From positions 30,922,997 through 30,986,996 of the forward strand of contig NC_091215.1 in assembly GCF_040958095.1 (NCBI RefSeq): DNA of 64,000 nt, written 5' to 3'. The notes below the pieces were generated by a model, which was given only the letters and a program-made list of their open reading frames with translations, had not been told where the DNA came from and did not search any database. Below are positions 55,092-64,000 of this stretch, piece by piece. Position numbers and translations under genes: made by a program. The stretch's first letter is position 1. Each line of letters begins with the position of its first letter. The DNA is from Procambarus clarkii (lineage: Eukaryota; Arthropoda; Malacostraca; Decapoda; Cambaridae).

Positions 55092-55382
55092 TCTTTAGCT
55101 CTACATGATACCTTTAGCTCTACATGATACCTTTAGCTCTACATGATACCTTTAGCTCTACATGATACCTTTAGCTCTACATGATACCTTTAGCTCTACA
55201 TGATACCTTTAGCTTTAAATGATACCTTTAGCTCTACATGATACCTTTAGCTCTACATGATACCTTTAGCTCTACATGATACCTTTAGCTCTACATGATA
55301 CCTTGAGCTCTACATGATACCTTTAGCTCTACATGATACCTTTAGCTCTACATGATACCTTTAGCTCTACATGATACATGAT
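55092..55382. repeat. 19-bp minisatellite (CTCTACATGATACCTTTAG)
   Basis: About 15 copies at exact 19-bp spacing (55099, 55118 and so on) with two variant copies (CTTTAAATG and CCTTGAG). A short hairpin (AGGTTCATAC/CTATATGAACCT) closes the array at 55385-55408. Confidence 0.95.
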
Positions 55383-55439
55383 ATAGGTTCATACCTATAT
55401 GAACCTGCCTTTGTTGTCGGGGTAGGCTTCAGTCATTTT

Positions 55440-55765
55440 TCGGAGGCTGATTTATTTTTTATTTTATTTTGCCCCGAGGGGCGAGTTTACTGGGCAGCGC
55501 CACTCATCCTGTGAGTGGACACGCCGCCATTGCAGCATGTACAACACTCCCCAATAGGAAGAAACCCCGCTGGATTGTTCATCCTGTCACTTGTACCCAG
55601 ACACAGCTGGGACTTGCTTAACTGTCTCAAGTGAACGGCAAGAAGATTAACATTGCCCGAGTGTGCCCTTCGTAAGAAGATTAGGAAGATAGGTCCCCAG
55701 CCCAATATCCCCGCCTGTTTGTGGCAGGGCGCCCACAGCTGCTGGCACCAGAGTGTGGGGGGTAC
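55440..55765. other. Possible dispersed repeat left of the foldback
   Basis: Begins TTTATTTTATTTTGCCCCGA with a dyad CCCCGAGGGGCG; the minus strand has two short ORFs with a cluster of Cys residues. I recall similar decapod repeats, but a second copy is not present, so the call is weak. Confidence 0.3.
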
Positions 55766-55771
55766 AGCTTC

Positions 55772-56144
55772 GCAACCCGTTCTCGCAAATTCGTAAAGTC
55801 AATATTGACTTATTAAATAAGTGCATAGGTGACATACTAAACATAATAGATACCCTTAAAAAGCTTCATAGAAAACACCGACCTTACCTAACCTTGTTAG
55901 TATCTTAAGATAAGTATCTTATAGCTTCGTAATTACAATTGTTACTTAACCTATTATAGGTATAGGTTAAGTAATAATTGTAATTACGAAGCAATAAGAT
56001 GCTTATCTTAACATACTAACAAGGTTAGGTAAGGTCGGTGTTTTCTATGAAGCTTTTTAAGGGTATCTATTATGTTTAGTATATCACCTATGCACGTAGT
56101 TAATAAGTCAGTATTGACTTTACGAATTTGCGAGAACGGGTTGC
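55772..56144. mobile_element. Foldback element: 183-bp inverted arms, 7-bp loop
   Basis: Arms 55772-55954 and 55962-56144 are complementary with few mismatches. Termini read GCAACCCGTTCTCGCAAATT. A 6-bp direct repeat AGCTTC abuts both ends (55766-55771 and 56145-56150), suggesting a target-site duplication. There is no coding capacity, so it would be a non-autonomous foldback/MITE mobilised in trans. Confidence 0.85.
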
Positions 56145-56159
56145 AGCTTCGTTCTCTTG

Positions 56160-56325
56160 ATTTTCCACTCTGTACAACCTCCATCCTGCTAACCTAACCT
56201 AGCCCGAGCAACCCACCTATCACTCCGATACATAGAAAACGTAGATATTTGTGAACCGTTACTTATCATAATAGGTTGCATTTGTAACGTTGGTTACCGT
56301 AACGTACCAGACGCCACCTATTAGT
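56160..56325 (-). repeat. Dispersed repeat D (copy 2)
   Basis: The reverse of GTAACCAACGTTACAAATGC and CTAATAGGTGGCGTCTGG blocks. The foldback element sits at its AATCAAGAGAACG-type end. Confidence 0.65.
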
Positions 56326-56444
56326 TGACAAGACGGGGATTGCCCAGTGGGGCGCTGCATCTCCAAGCCCCAGGTTGATATCTTTGATATCTTATGTGCA
56401 CTAAATGTTCATCTTTCCCTGAGCCTTTTGGCAGAGCTCGTCAA

Positions 56445-57113
56445 TGTTTGGCGTCGTCAGGGCCGGGGAATGTTTGGCGTCGTCAGGGCCGGGGAATGTT
56501 TGGCGTCGTCAGGGCCGGGGAATGTTTGGCGTCGTCAGGGCCGGGGAATGTTTGGCGTCGTCAGGGCCGGGGAATATTTGGCGTCGTCAGGGCCGGGGAA
56601 TGTTTGGCGTCGTCAGGGCCGGTGAATGTTTGGCGTCGTCAGGGCCGCTGAATGTTTGGCGTCGTCAGGGCCGGTGAATGTTTGGCGTCGTCAGGGCCGG
56701 TGACTGTTTGGCGTCGTCAGGGCCGGGGAATGTTTGGCGTCGTCAGGGCCGGGGAATGTTTGGCGTCGTCAGGGCCGGGGAATGTTTGGCGTCGTCAGGG
56801 CCGGTGAATGTTTGGCGTCGTCAGGGCCGGTGAATGTTTGGCGTCGTCAGGGCCGGGGAATGTTTGGCGTCGTCAGGGCCGGGGAATGTTTGGCGTCGTC
56901 AGGGCCGCTGAATGTTTGGCGTCGTCAGGGCCGCTGAATGTTTGGCGTCGTCAGGGCCGCTGAATGTTTGGCGTCGTCAGGGCCGCTGAATGTTTGGCGT
57001 CGTCAGGGCCGCTGAATGTTTGGCGTCGTCAGGGCCGCTGAATGTTTGGCGTCGTCAGGGCCGCTGAATGTTTGCCGTCGTCAGGGCCGCTGAATGTTTG
57101 CCGTCGTCAGGGC
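56445..57113. repeat. 26-bp minisatellite, about 26 copies (GTTTGGCGTCGTCAGGGCCG)
   Basis: Exact 26-bp spacing. The variable hexamer after GGGCC runs GGGGAAT in the first six copies, mixed GGTGAAT/GCTGAAT in the middle and GCTGAAT in the last eight; the last two units also change TTTGGC to TTTGCC. CpG-rich. Spurious ORFs in all plus frames. Confidence 0.97.
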
Positions 57114-57648
57114 TTGGTCCCGGAACTTCCTGCTGCTGCCCCAACTTCCCCTATCTCACTAGACCACCAGCCATGAGAAGCAGACTTCCTGTCTGCTGCC
57201 ATGTGCAGACTGGAAGCAGACAGACAGGCAGACAGTCACAATATTGTGGCTCAAGGTGTACACACACAACCCGCACGTCTGAAAATAAAGTGTGACAACA
57301 TTTCGATCCATCGTGGACCATTATCAAGGCGTGTGAGGAAAGAGTGGTAGTAAAAGCCAGTATAAAGTTGAGAAAAAATGTGATAACTGGTCAGAGACCG
57401 GACCGCAGAGATATGTATCCTCGGAACCACCTCGAGGTAACGCCAGCAACCACCACAACCCCCCCCCCCTCCTTCTCCACATCCCCCACTCCCCCCATCA
57501 AACCCGTAAGCTGTACCTACCTCCAGCATTGTGCTGGGCATCGCGGACTCACAGAGTTCAGTACGTAACTCAAAGAGCCTCAACTCCTAGTATTGGACCC
57601 CATGATCCATACCCTTTTGTAAACTGAACGTTGAGAACTCTGACCAAC
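57114..57648. other. Spacer with a diverged palindrome-family arm
   Basis: 57275-57335 (AACATTTCGATCCATCGTGG, CCATTATCAAGGC) is a diverged copy of the arm at 61522-61595. No gene. Confidence 0.5.
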
Positions 57649-57815
57649 ACACAACACCCTAAAACATTCAGGGCCCCCGTTCCGGATCAACTACAACACC
57701 CTAACATTCAGGGGCCCCGTTCCGGATCACCCACAACACGCCAACATTCAGAGGCCCCGTTCCGAATCACCCACAACACCCCAACATTCAGGGGCCCCGT
57801 TCCGGATCACCCACA
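57649..57815. repeat. 40-bp minisatellite (AACATTCAGGGGCCCCGTTC)
   Basis: Four copies at 40-bp spacing (57663, 57703 and so on), each with the dyad GGGGCCCC. Confidence 0.93.
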
Positions 57816-58498
57816 CCATCTATAGGCTTTTTGCAGCCCTTAGCTATACCTTTAATCTTGAACTTGCTATAGTGAAAGGAACAGTTCTCCCTGGAGGAGC
57901 TGGCTACATACCTGTCCAAATCCTCCCGTCACCTCATACGTCGCATTTTGAACGGAGTCAGCCAACATTATACAAATGAGACATATTAATCAACATTAAA
58001 ACACTGACGCGATTTATGCATCTGTCTTGATAGCTGGGTTTCTTTGGTTCGTATTTTTCTAGTTAGGAAAAAAATGTGTATTTTTCAAGTGGAAAATTGA
58101 TTGAATGGGCTGAATAGTGGAGGCCCACGTCTCTTTCCCCCCTCTCCCCCCCCCCCCCTCTCTTGTTCCTCTTCTCCATGTACTTCATACCACCCTTAAC
58201 ACCACCCTTAACACCACCCTTAACACCACCCTTACCGCGTCTCTCCCTAAGCCCTAGACACCCCTCTGATTAATGAGTGCTCAGTGCTGATAAAATTAAT
58301 GAATTATCCTCGGTGATACTTCGGGCATCAGAGACAAATATAGTGCAAGTATGGTGAACGTGTCGGTGGGGTTTGTTGCGTTCACTATCACGGTAATGAT
58401 CACGTGTTATTATATATGATGAATTAAACAAATACTTAATAACATTCAATATTGAACGTACGAACGGTTATTAGTATGAGTATGCGAGTTGGAGTATG
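57816..58498. other. Non-coding DNA; short CACCCTTAACAC array
   Basis: 58192-58232 has four copies of the 12-bp ACCACCCTTAAC. No gene. Confidence 0.6.
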
Positions 58499-58650
58499 TG
58501 CTCACCTAGTTGTACTCACTTAGTTGTGGTCGTGGTGATTGAGCTTCTGCTCCGTGGTCCCGCCTCTCAACAGTCAATTAACTGGTGTACAGGTTCCTGA
58601 GCCTACTGGGCTCTTATCGTATCTACATTTGAAACTGTGTATGGAGTCAC
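58499..58650 (-). mobile_element. LINE family A 3' end (copy)
   Basis: Minus strand: ATACACAGTTTCAAATGTAG, stop context AGCCCAGTAGGCTCAGGAAC, GAGGCGGGACCACGG, then CTAAGTGAGTACAACTAGGT; about 150 bp, 5'-truncated within the coding end. Confidence 0.8.
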
Positions 58651-58724
58651 CCAAACACTCGTGCACATGTGAGTGTGCGTGAGTGTCTTTGTGTATGTGT
58701 GTGTATATTACTATTTGTTCGCAG

Positions 58725-58806
58725 TATCGAGTTGTTAGCTCTTAGACCCCGCGTTTCTAACCAGTCTATTTTTCCTCGATTATGTCTACTACATATATTT
58801 TAACAC

Positions 58807-58902
<96 letters not shown>
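58725..58902. repeat. Dispersed repeat end plus (CA)n
   Basis: ATCGAGTTGTTAGCTCTTAG, TTTCTAACCAGTCTATTTTT and TGTCTACTACATATAT lead into about 48 CA units. Matches 20575-20732. Confidence 0.85.
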
Positions 58903-58903
<1 letters not shown>

Positions 58904-58929
58904 AAGTAAGTAAATTAGTAGTTTACTTT

Positions 58930-59120
58930 TAAACTTGGCAGTTAGTAAATGGAATGCATTAGGCAGTGATGTGGTGGAGGCTGACTCCATACACAGTTTC
59001 AAATGTAGATATGATAGAGCCCAGTAGGCTCAGGAACCTGTACACCTGTTGATTGACAGTTGAGAGGCGGGACCACGGAGCCAAACACTCAACCCCCGCA
59101 AGCACAACTAGGTGAACACA
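58930..59120 (+). mobile_element. LINE family A 3' end (best plus-strand copy)
   Basis: Plus strand reads GTTAGTAAATGGAATGCATT, then the C-terminal peptide DVVEADSIHSFKCRYDRA, stop TAG, and the 3' UTR (TTGATTGACAGTTGAGAGGC, CTCAACCCCCGCAAGCACAA, CTAGGTGAACACACC). The peptide resembles the extreme C-terminus of RTs in CR1/L2-type LINEs, where NSLP..VV.A.S...FK.RLD motifs are common (family knowledge). The upstream RT is missing through 5' truncation. Confidence 0.8.
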
Positions 59121-59125
59121 CCAAC

Positions 59126-59507
59126 CACCTCATTAGGTCACTTGTCAGGCAAACATCTTGAAGGTGAAAGATTTTTTTTTTTCCTTCCCACTTCTCCGGT
59201 GGAGGATTTTGTAATGACATGATGTGACAGGTGCTGCAGCGAGGGGAGAGGGGGGGGGTGGGGGGGAAGAGGGGAGGGGGGCGGAGTGGGGAAGATGAGG
59301 GAGAGGAACAGGTGAAGGTAAAGGGTAGAAATAGGAAATATAGTTTGATTTATGATTGGCGAGACTGTGCAAGCCAAGCTGAACTTGCTCTCCTTTGCAA
59401 GATATCTGCAAGTGTTGGTAAAATTTATCACGTGTGTGTCAGCATATGTGAGCGTGCATAAAGAAACACTTTGATGCCTGCATAAATATATATGCGCACT
59501 CTGATGC

Positions 59508-59547
<40 letters not shown>

Positions 59548-59764
59548 GCTAATATATTATACTGATATACCTCGCTGCAGTAGATTTTTTCACTGTTTTT
59601 GTAACTGTTTTCGTCCATACTTGAACGTGAGTGTTTGCTGGTCTATTATTCAAATTTGAATTATATATTGAGAGACTTGGATGCCGTAGGGTGGATCCAA
59701 GCTCTTGGGCTCCCAGCTGCTGGAGTAGGGCTCTAAGAAACATCTCTCACAGGGTCAGCTTCTA
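59126..59764. other. Spacer with G-rich patch and (TA)n
   Basis: G-rich patch at 59239-59290 and (TA)n at 59513-59546. No gene. Confidence 0.6.
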
Positions 59765-59985
59765 AAAATAAAATTAGGATCATCGGGAAACAAAATTAGG
59801 ATAATCGGTAAACAGGATTAGGATCATCGGGAAACAGGATTAGGGACATCGGGAAACAGGATTAGGATCATCGGGAAACAGGATTAGGGACATCGGGAAA
59901 CAGGATTAGGATCATCGGGAAACAGGATTAGGATCATTGGGAAACAGGATTAGGATCATTGGGAAACAGGATTAGGACCATCCAG
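59765..59985. repeat. 22-bp minisatellite (ATCATCGGGAAACAGGATTA)
   Basis: About ten copies at 22-bp spacing with ATCATCGG/GACATCGG/ATCATTGG variants. Confidence 0.95.
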
Positions 59986-60139
59986 AATCAGAATCAGGGG
60001 CCATGAGGCGCAGTGTGACACTCTCCGAGGGCCACACTAGGTGTGTGACCCTCCCACACTGCACCTCACCCTAGGTAGGGTGCAGGTTAGGTTACTGTAG
60101 TGCTAAGAGAGTTCTGGCCTTGGTGACCATATCTATAAC

Positions 60140-60320
60140 AACAACATGAATAGCCTCCACGGGAGACATCCCCCGTCACGCAGGGTGCAGTCGCACCTCC
60201 ACAGATCTCCAGTATCAGCTCTTGATACTGGTAATGGCTCGAAAGGGCCACCACTTACGGGCTATTCATGCCCGTGCCACCTTTTGGGGCGGCTTAATCT
60301 TCATCATCAATCTTGGTGAT
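60140..60320 (-). mobile_element. Short dispersed repeat E, hairpin tail
   Basis: Minus strand: GATTAAGCCGCCCCAAAAGG, TGGCACGGGCATGAATAGCC, CGTAAGTGGTGG and onward. The tail part matches the 69-bp insertion at 60494-60562 on the opposite strand. Confidence 0.65.
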
Positions 60321-60418
60321 CATAATGGTATGGATGCTGGTAGTGAACACGTCTCTTACTTCAGGGCTATGTCCACCTGTCCGCTTCTTTGTCACTTGTA
60401 AAGCAACCCATCCTCGAA

Positions 60419-60690
60419 ACTAATAGGTCGCGTTTCTTACGTTATGGTAACCAACGTTGCAAATACAACCTACTGCGAACTATAACGGCTCACGATTGAT
60501 TGACTGATAAAGATTAAGCCACCCAAGAGGTGGCATGGGCATGAATAGCCCGTAAGTGGTACAACGGCTCACAAATATCTCCAGTTTTTACGCATGGGAC
60601 GCGATAGGTAAGGTGCGTTGCTTGGGTTCGTACGTTTCTAGTTATTTTAGGAGGCTGGTTTTTTCACGGAGTTGCAAATCAAGAGAACGG
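60419..60690 (+). repeat. Dispersed repeat D (copy 3), interrupted
   Basis: CTAATAGGTCGCGTTTCTTA, GGTAACCAACGTTGCAAATA, AACGGCTCAC, then a 69-bp insertion, then AACGGCTCACAAATATCTCC and GGGTTCGTACGTTTCTAGTT; ends AAATCAAGAGAACGG. Confidence 0.75.
60494..60562 (+). mobile_element. 69-bp insertion of repeat E tail with 10-bp target-site duplication
   Basis: Sequence AAGATTAAGCCACCCAAGAG, GTGGCATGGGCATGAATAGC, CCGTAAGTGG inserted into repeat D. AACGGCTCAC lies directly on both sides (60484-60493 and 60563-60572). Very short for a retroposed unit. Confidence 0.8.
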
Positions 60691-61020
60691 ACTGTGTTGT
60701 TAGTAATTAGTTACCGTGTTGAATTGTAGTTGATTTATGTAGAAAGTTGTATTGTTCCTGCTGCTGGTTAAATGGGATTTATCTTTACTTGGTAAAGGTA
60801 AATCTACGTGTTAATTTGTTTATCTTAGGCTCTGACGAACCTGTATGTTAACGTAGGTCTGTGTTTAATTAGACTATGTTAACTTTTTTAGTTTGACAGA
60901 AAAATATAAAAAATCTGGGTGTGTGGTAACCATATATAAGAATAGGGTAAAAAATGCAAATATATTTGTGTATCTCATTATTATTTTGAAATTAAGTTGA
61001 CAAGAATTCTTAAGAAAATT
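60691..61020. other. AT-rich non-coding DNA
   Basis: No gene recognised. Confidence 0.5.
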
Positions 61021-61024
61021 AGTA

Positions 61025-61105
61025 GAATCCATGAACAGGATTCGAACCCGCACACTGGGTACTCCGAGGCCCCACGCCCTATATCACTACACGACAGGGA
61101 CAAAA
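61025..61105 (-). mobile_element. tRNA-like head on the minus strand
   Basis: Minus strand: CCTGTCGTGTAGTGATATAG (A-box-like), then GTGCGGGTTCGAATCCTGTT (B box). The anticodon arm is irregular. Likely a SINE head and not a functional tRNA. Confidence 0.5.
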
Positions 61106-61189
61106 GCAATACAACCTGGGCTTCAGCGTTAATGTGATTTCATTGTGCATGTGAAGAGAAGTGTTGGAGGCAGACCTCTTGGACTACAG

Positions 61190-61400
61190 CCAGAGTGCAC
61201 GCGGCCAATGTGTGACAACCCCTGATTGACCTCTGGACTTATTAGAGGATTCAGTTGAATCCCAGGTTGCATTGCTTTTGACCATGTCGTTGTGTGGGGG
61301 TCTAGGCCGTAGGTTTGGGAGTACCAAGTGTACTGGTTCGAATCCTCCTCATGTGGCTCCTACTGATTTTTTCATTGATAATCCCGTTAATGGGGTTTCT
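61190..61400 (+). mobile_element. tRNA-like repeat, family 3 (copy 2)
   Basis: CCCAGGTTGCATTGCTTTTG, ACCATGTCGTTG, then a tRNA-like segment with ACTGGTTCGAATCCTCC and GGCTCCTACTGATTTTTTCA. Matches 4925-5110 in order of blocks. Confidence 0.5.
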
Positions 61401-61521
61401 TACTAACTTACTCTTAAAATTCTTACTAAATTTAGTGTTAATCTGTGGTAGCGTTATCAAGACCTAAAGATATAACTCAAAATGTGAAAGAAAGTTATCA
61501 TTTGCTTGAAATTGTCCAACT

Positions 61522-61595
61522 TGTTGACCAGACCACACACTAGAAGTTGAAGGGACGACGACGTTTCGGTCCGTCCTGGACCATTATAAAGTCGA
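61522..61595 (+). repeat. Single arm of the palindromic dispersed element
   Basis: GTTGACCAGACCACACACTA, GAAGTTGAAGGGACGACGAC, GTTTCGGTCCGTCCTGGACC: matches the left arm of 46401-46542. Confidence 0.85.
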
Positions 61596-61643
61596 TTGTC
61601 CTCCTTATTTTGGCGCAATAATGGGCGGAGAATGGGAAGGGGG

Positions 61644-61673
61644 TTAGGTTAGGTTAGGTTAGGTTAGGTTAGG
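61644..61673. repeat. Interstitial (TTAGG)6
   Basis: Six exact TTAGG units. This is the canonical arthropod telomere unit; here it is internal and only 30 bp long. Confidence 0.9.
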
Positions 61674-61703
61674 TGGGTTCAGGCAAGTAGATGGACGGAC
61701 ACA

Positions 61704-61860
61704 GTGATGTGGTGGAGGCTGACTCCATACACAGTTGAAAGTGTAGATATGATAGAGCCCAGTAGGCTCAGGAATCTGTACATCAGTTGATTGACAGTTA
61801 AGAGGCAGGGACCAAAGAGCCAGAGCTCAACCCCCACAAGCACAACTAGGTGAGTACAGG
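61704..61860 (+). mobile_element. LINE family A 3' end (copy)
   Basis: GTGATGTGGTGGAGGCTGAC, TAGATATGATAGAGCCCAGT, GTTGATTGACAGTTAAGAGG, ACCCCCACAAGCACAACTAG, GTGAGTACAGGTA; 5'-truncated and without a CA tail. Confidence 0.8.
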
Positions 61861-62006
61861 TAGAGAAGTAAACAGGTGGATGGGCAAACAAGGCATGGCA
61901 CGACACAACAAGATAAGCAAACAAATGGGTGAGAGGATAAGGGAAGGTAAGAAAGGAGAGGGAGATCCACCATTGTTTGGTTTATGTTCTTGAGCAGAGG
62001 TGTAAG

Positions 62007-62009
<3 letters not shown>

Positions 62010-62091
<82 letters not shown>
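62010..62091. repeat. (TG)n microsatellite
   Basis: About 40 TG units at the 3' end of a minus-strand LINE family B copy. Confidence 0.95.
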
Positions 62092-62095
<4 letters not shown>

Positions 62096-62232
62096 TACCT
62101 AAGTGTAGTTACAGGATGAGAGCTACGCTCGTGGTGTCCCGTCTTCCCAGCACTCTGTCATATAACGCTTTGAAACTACTGACGGTCTTGGCCTCCACCA
62201 CCTTCTCACCTAACTTGTTCCAACCGTCTACC

Positions 62233-62235
<3 letters not shown>
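62092..62235 (-). mobile_element. LINE family B C-terminal end, flanked by (TG)n on both sides
   Basis: Minus strand encodes VVDGWNKLGEKVVEAKTVSS, then a FKALYDRVLGRRD segment and a stop near 62109, then GTAACTACACTTAGGTAATT and the CA tract (62091-62010). The WN.L...VV.A.....FK pattern is the same RT C-terminal pattern as family A but a different sequence. A second CA tract lies directly on the 5' side (62236-62314). Confidence 0.75.

Positions 62236-62314
<79 letters not shown>
62236..62314. repeat. (TG)n microsatellite
   Basis: About 39 TG units on the 5' side of the family B fragment. Confidence 0.95.
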
Positions 62315-62318
<4 letters not shown>

Positions 62319-62557
62319 GGGCCGCCAGTGCACCTCCCAGGGGAAGAGTCAGAGGCGAGGCGGTGGCTAATGGCTCATCTCGTCGAGTTAGCGACCTGTT
62401 AATGACTATTAAGTAGTTTGTGAGGCTAGGGATCCCTAGCCCCAGACGAGATGCTGACGTCGCCAGTGTTCTTTTTTTCCCGGTGGATAGAAAGGCTAGG
62501 AAGGGAAGGGAAGTATCAGGGGAAATGACAGGATATTACGACTATATACCACTTGAA

Positions 62558-62692
62558 AGAAGTCAGGATAAGGATTTGGGATGGGACGGGGGGGAAGGAA
62601 TGGTGCCCAACCACTTGGACAGTCGGGGATTGAACGCCGACCAGCATGAAATGAGACCGTCGCTCTACCGTCCAGCCCAAGTGGCTAGGAAG
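62558..62692 (-). mobile_element. tRNA-derived SINE, family 2 (copy 3)
   Basis: Minus strand: GGCTGGACGGTAGAGCGACG, GGTCTCATTTCATGCTGGTC, GGCGTTCAATCCCCGAC, AAGTGGTTGGGCACCATTCC and CGTCCCATCCCAAATCC match 4798-4920 closely. Confidence 0.75.
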
Positions 62693-62719
62693 ATTGTCGC
62701 CGAGCGTCATTATCGAGCA

Positions 62720-62731
62720 GTGTGTGTGTGT

Positions 62732-62825
<94 letters not shown>
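62720..62825. repeat. (TG)n microsatellite
   Basis: About 50 TG units with one GAG interruption; lies near the head of a minus-strand SINE. Confidence 0.95.
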
Positions 62826-62826
<1 letters not shown>

Positions 62827-63129
62827 GATGGACGACTATCATGGTATTTATGTCGTCAGCATCAATGTGTAAAAAAAGAAATACTTGAGTCATGTCAAGA
62901 GATTCACTACAGTCGATGCTAAATTGGAAAATTGTCAGTTTTTGTGAAAATGTTCACGCTGCCACGCCCCGTGGGCACTGTGGAACACCCTATTAGGGAA
63001 GTTAGGAGACAGTTACAAAGTTTATAAGAAGAGTTAAGTGAGGTTCAACGACTATAAATCTGCAATTTAGATTTGTTAAAAATAAAAGGTTCGTCGTGCG
63101 TAGCTCCTGGGGAGCTCCTGTCGTGCGTG
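62826..63129. other. Spacer, no gene
   Basis: AT-rich; a short direct repeat GGGGAGC..GTCGTGCGT lies near 63090-63130, next to the SINE start. Confidence 0.5.
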
Positions 63130-63386
63130 GGGAGCCGGTCGGCCGAGCGGACAGCACACTGGGCTTGTGATCCTGTGGTCCTGGGTTCGATCCCAGGCGC
63201 CGGCGAGAAACAATGGGCAGAGTTTCTTTCACCCTATGCCCCTGTTACCTAGCAGTAAAATAGGTACCTGGGTGTTAGTCAGCTGTCACGGGCTGCTTCC
63301 TGGGGGTGGAGGCCTGGTCGAGGACCGGGCCGCGGGGACACTAAAAAAAAAGCCCCGAAATCATCTCAAGATAACCTCAAGATAAC
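63130..63386 (+). mobile_element. tRNA-derived SINE, family 1 type-A tail (near full length)
   Basis: Head GGAGCCGGTCGGCCGAGCGG with A-box-like GGTCGGCCGAG and B box GGGTTCGATCCCAGGCGCC; body CAATGGGCAGAGTTTCTTTC to GGCTGCTTCCTGGGGGTGGA; tail GGCCTGGTCGAGGACCGGGC, a nine-A run, AGCCCCGAAATCATCTCAAG. Confidence 0.9.
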
Positions 63387-63688
63387 CGCCTGGGTAACCA
63401 TTGCTTCTTGAGGAGCCTCAAACTGTATGTTTACATCTGGGTAACAATGACGACTCTGGCAGTGTTGTAGAGCTGCCTCAAGCCTCTACGTCAATTATCG
63501 GGTCATTAAGTTATCATTTCCTCTAGTACCCAAGTTATCTTGATACTCTTGTTTTTCCTGCCAAGTTTGTAATCATTTATTTGCCTCCAATACTTCCACT
63601 TTCTTCCTCCACCCGACTATACCTTCACATTCCATCCACTCAACCATTCTCTCCCTCTATGCATCCTACTCCTCCGCCTCTTCCCTTC
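63387..63688. other. Spacer between two opposed SINEs
   Basis: Pyrimidine-rich, no gene. Confidence 0.5.
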
Positions 63689-63928
63689 TATCTTGAGATG
63701 ATTTCGGGGCTTTAGTGTCCCCGCGGCCCGGTCCTCGACCAGGCCTTCCACCCCCAGGAAGCAGCCCGTGACAGCTGACTAACACCCAGGTACCTATTTT
63801 ACTGCTAGGTAACAGGGGCATAGGGTGAAAGAAACTCTGCCCATTGTTTCTCGCCGGCGCCCGGGATCGAACCAGGGACCACAGGATCACGAGTCCAGCG
63901 TGCTGTCCGCTCGGCCGACCAGCTCCCC
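63689..63928 (-). mobile_element. tRNA-derived SINE, family 1 type-A tail
   Basis: Same structure as 63130-63386 in opposite orientation, with anticodon-like loop CTCGTGA. The pair is a natural inverted repeat about 300 bp apart. Confidence 0.9.
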
Positions 63929-64000
63929 TTACTCCACCAATCTGCCTCATCCTCTCCTCTCCTCCGTCACATGTCAGGTCTTCCGGTGAACGTCTCCGAG

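Overview
The window looks like repeat-dominated, non-coding DNA from an arthropod nuclear genome, most likely a decapod crustacean of the crayfish or lobster type. The evidence is the tRNA-headed SINE families, LINE tails ending in (CA)n, a short TTAGG array (the common arthropod telomere unit), very dense micro- and minisatellites, and a 500-N scaffold gap (16001-16500). The decapod assignment rests on recalled repeat families and is an inference. I recognise no host protein-coding gene, rRNA, CRISPR array or bacterial-type operon.

The one substantial coding unit is a nearly intact Ty3/Gypsy (Metaviridae-type) LTR retrotransposon on the minus strand, 24355-32321 (7967 bp). It has two identical 231-bp LTRs, a 5-bp target-site duplication (TAAGT), a tRNA-Leu-like primer-binding site, a gag ORF with two zinc-knuckle-like motifs, and a pol ORF (protease, reverse transcriptase, RNase H, integrase with GPY/F module). 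It has no env. Gag is followed by a correctly phased canonical -1 slippery heptamer. A second, opposite one-base phase change in a T run just before the protease active site probably breaks pol in this copy.

Layout. 1-16000: AT-rich DNA with decayed LINE (non-LTR retrotransposon) C-terminal fragments at about 1676-2110, 7080-8340, 11052-11530 and 12980-14046, the last split by a SINE, plus SINEs and small tandem arrays. 16501-24060: a run of minisatellites (31, 24, 26, 47 and 28 bp units) and microsatellites. 24355-32321: the Ty3/Gypsy element. 32958-36510: three abutting minisatellites (19-bp, C-rich about 23-bp, 21-bp), the first giving a spurious 943-codon ORF. 37250-64000: LINE 3' ends, tRNA-derived SINEs, foldback and palindromic elements, about ten more minisatellites and many (CA/TG)n tracts.

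How the parts relate. One LINE family ends in a C-terminal peptide (VVEADSIHSFK...), a stop codon, a short 3' UTR and (CA)n. The same 3' UTR and CA tail cap tRNA-headed SINEs at 20745 and 52158. The simplest reading is that these SINEs borrow the LINE machinery through a shared tail, and that many of the (CA)n microsatellites are seeded by retroposition.
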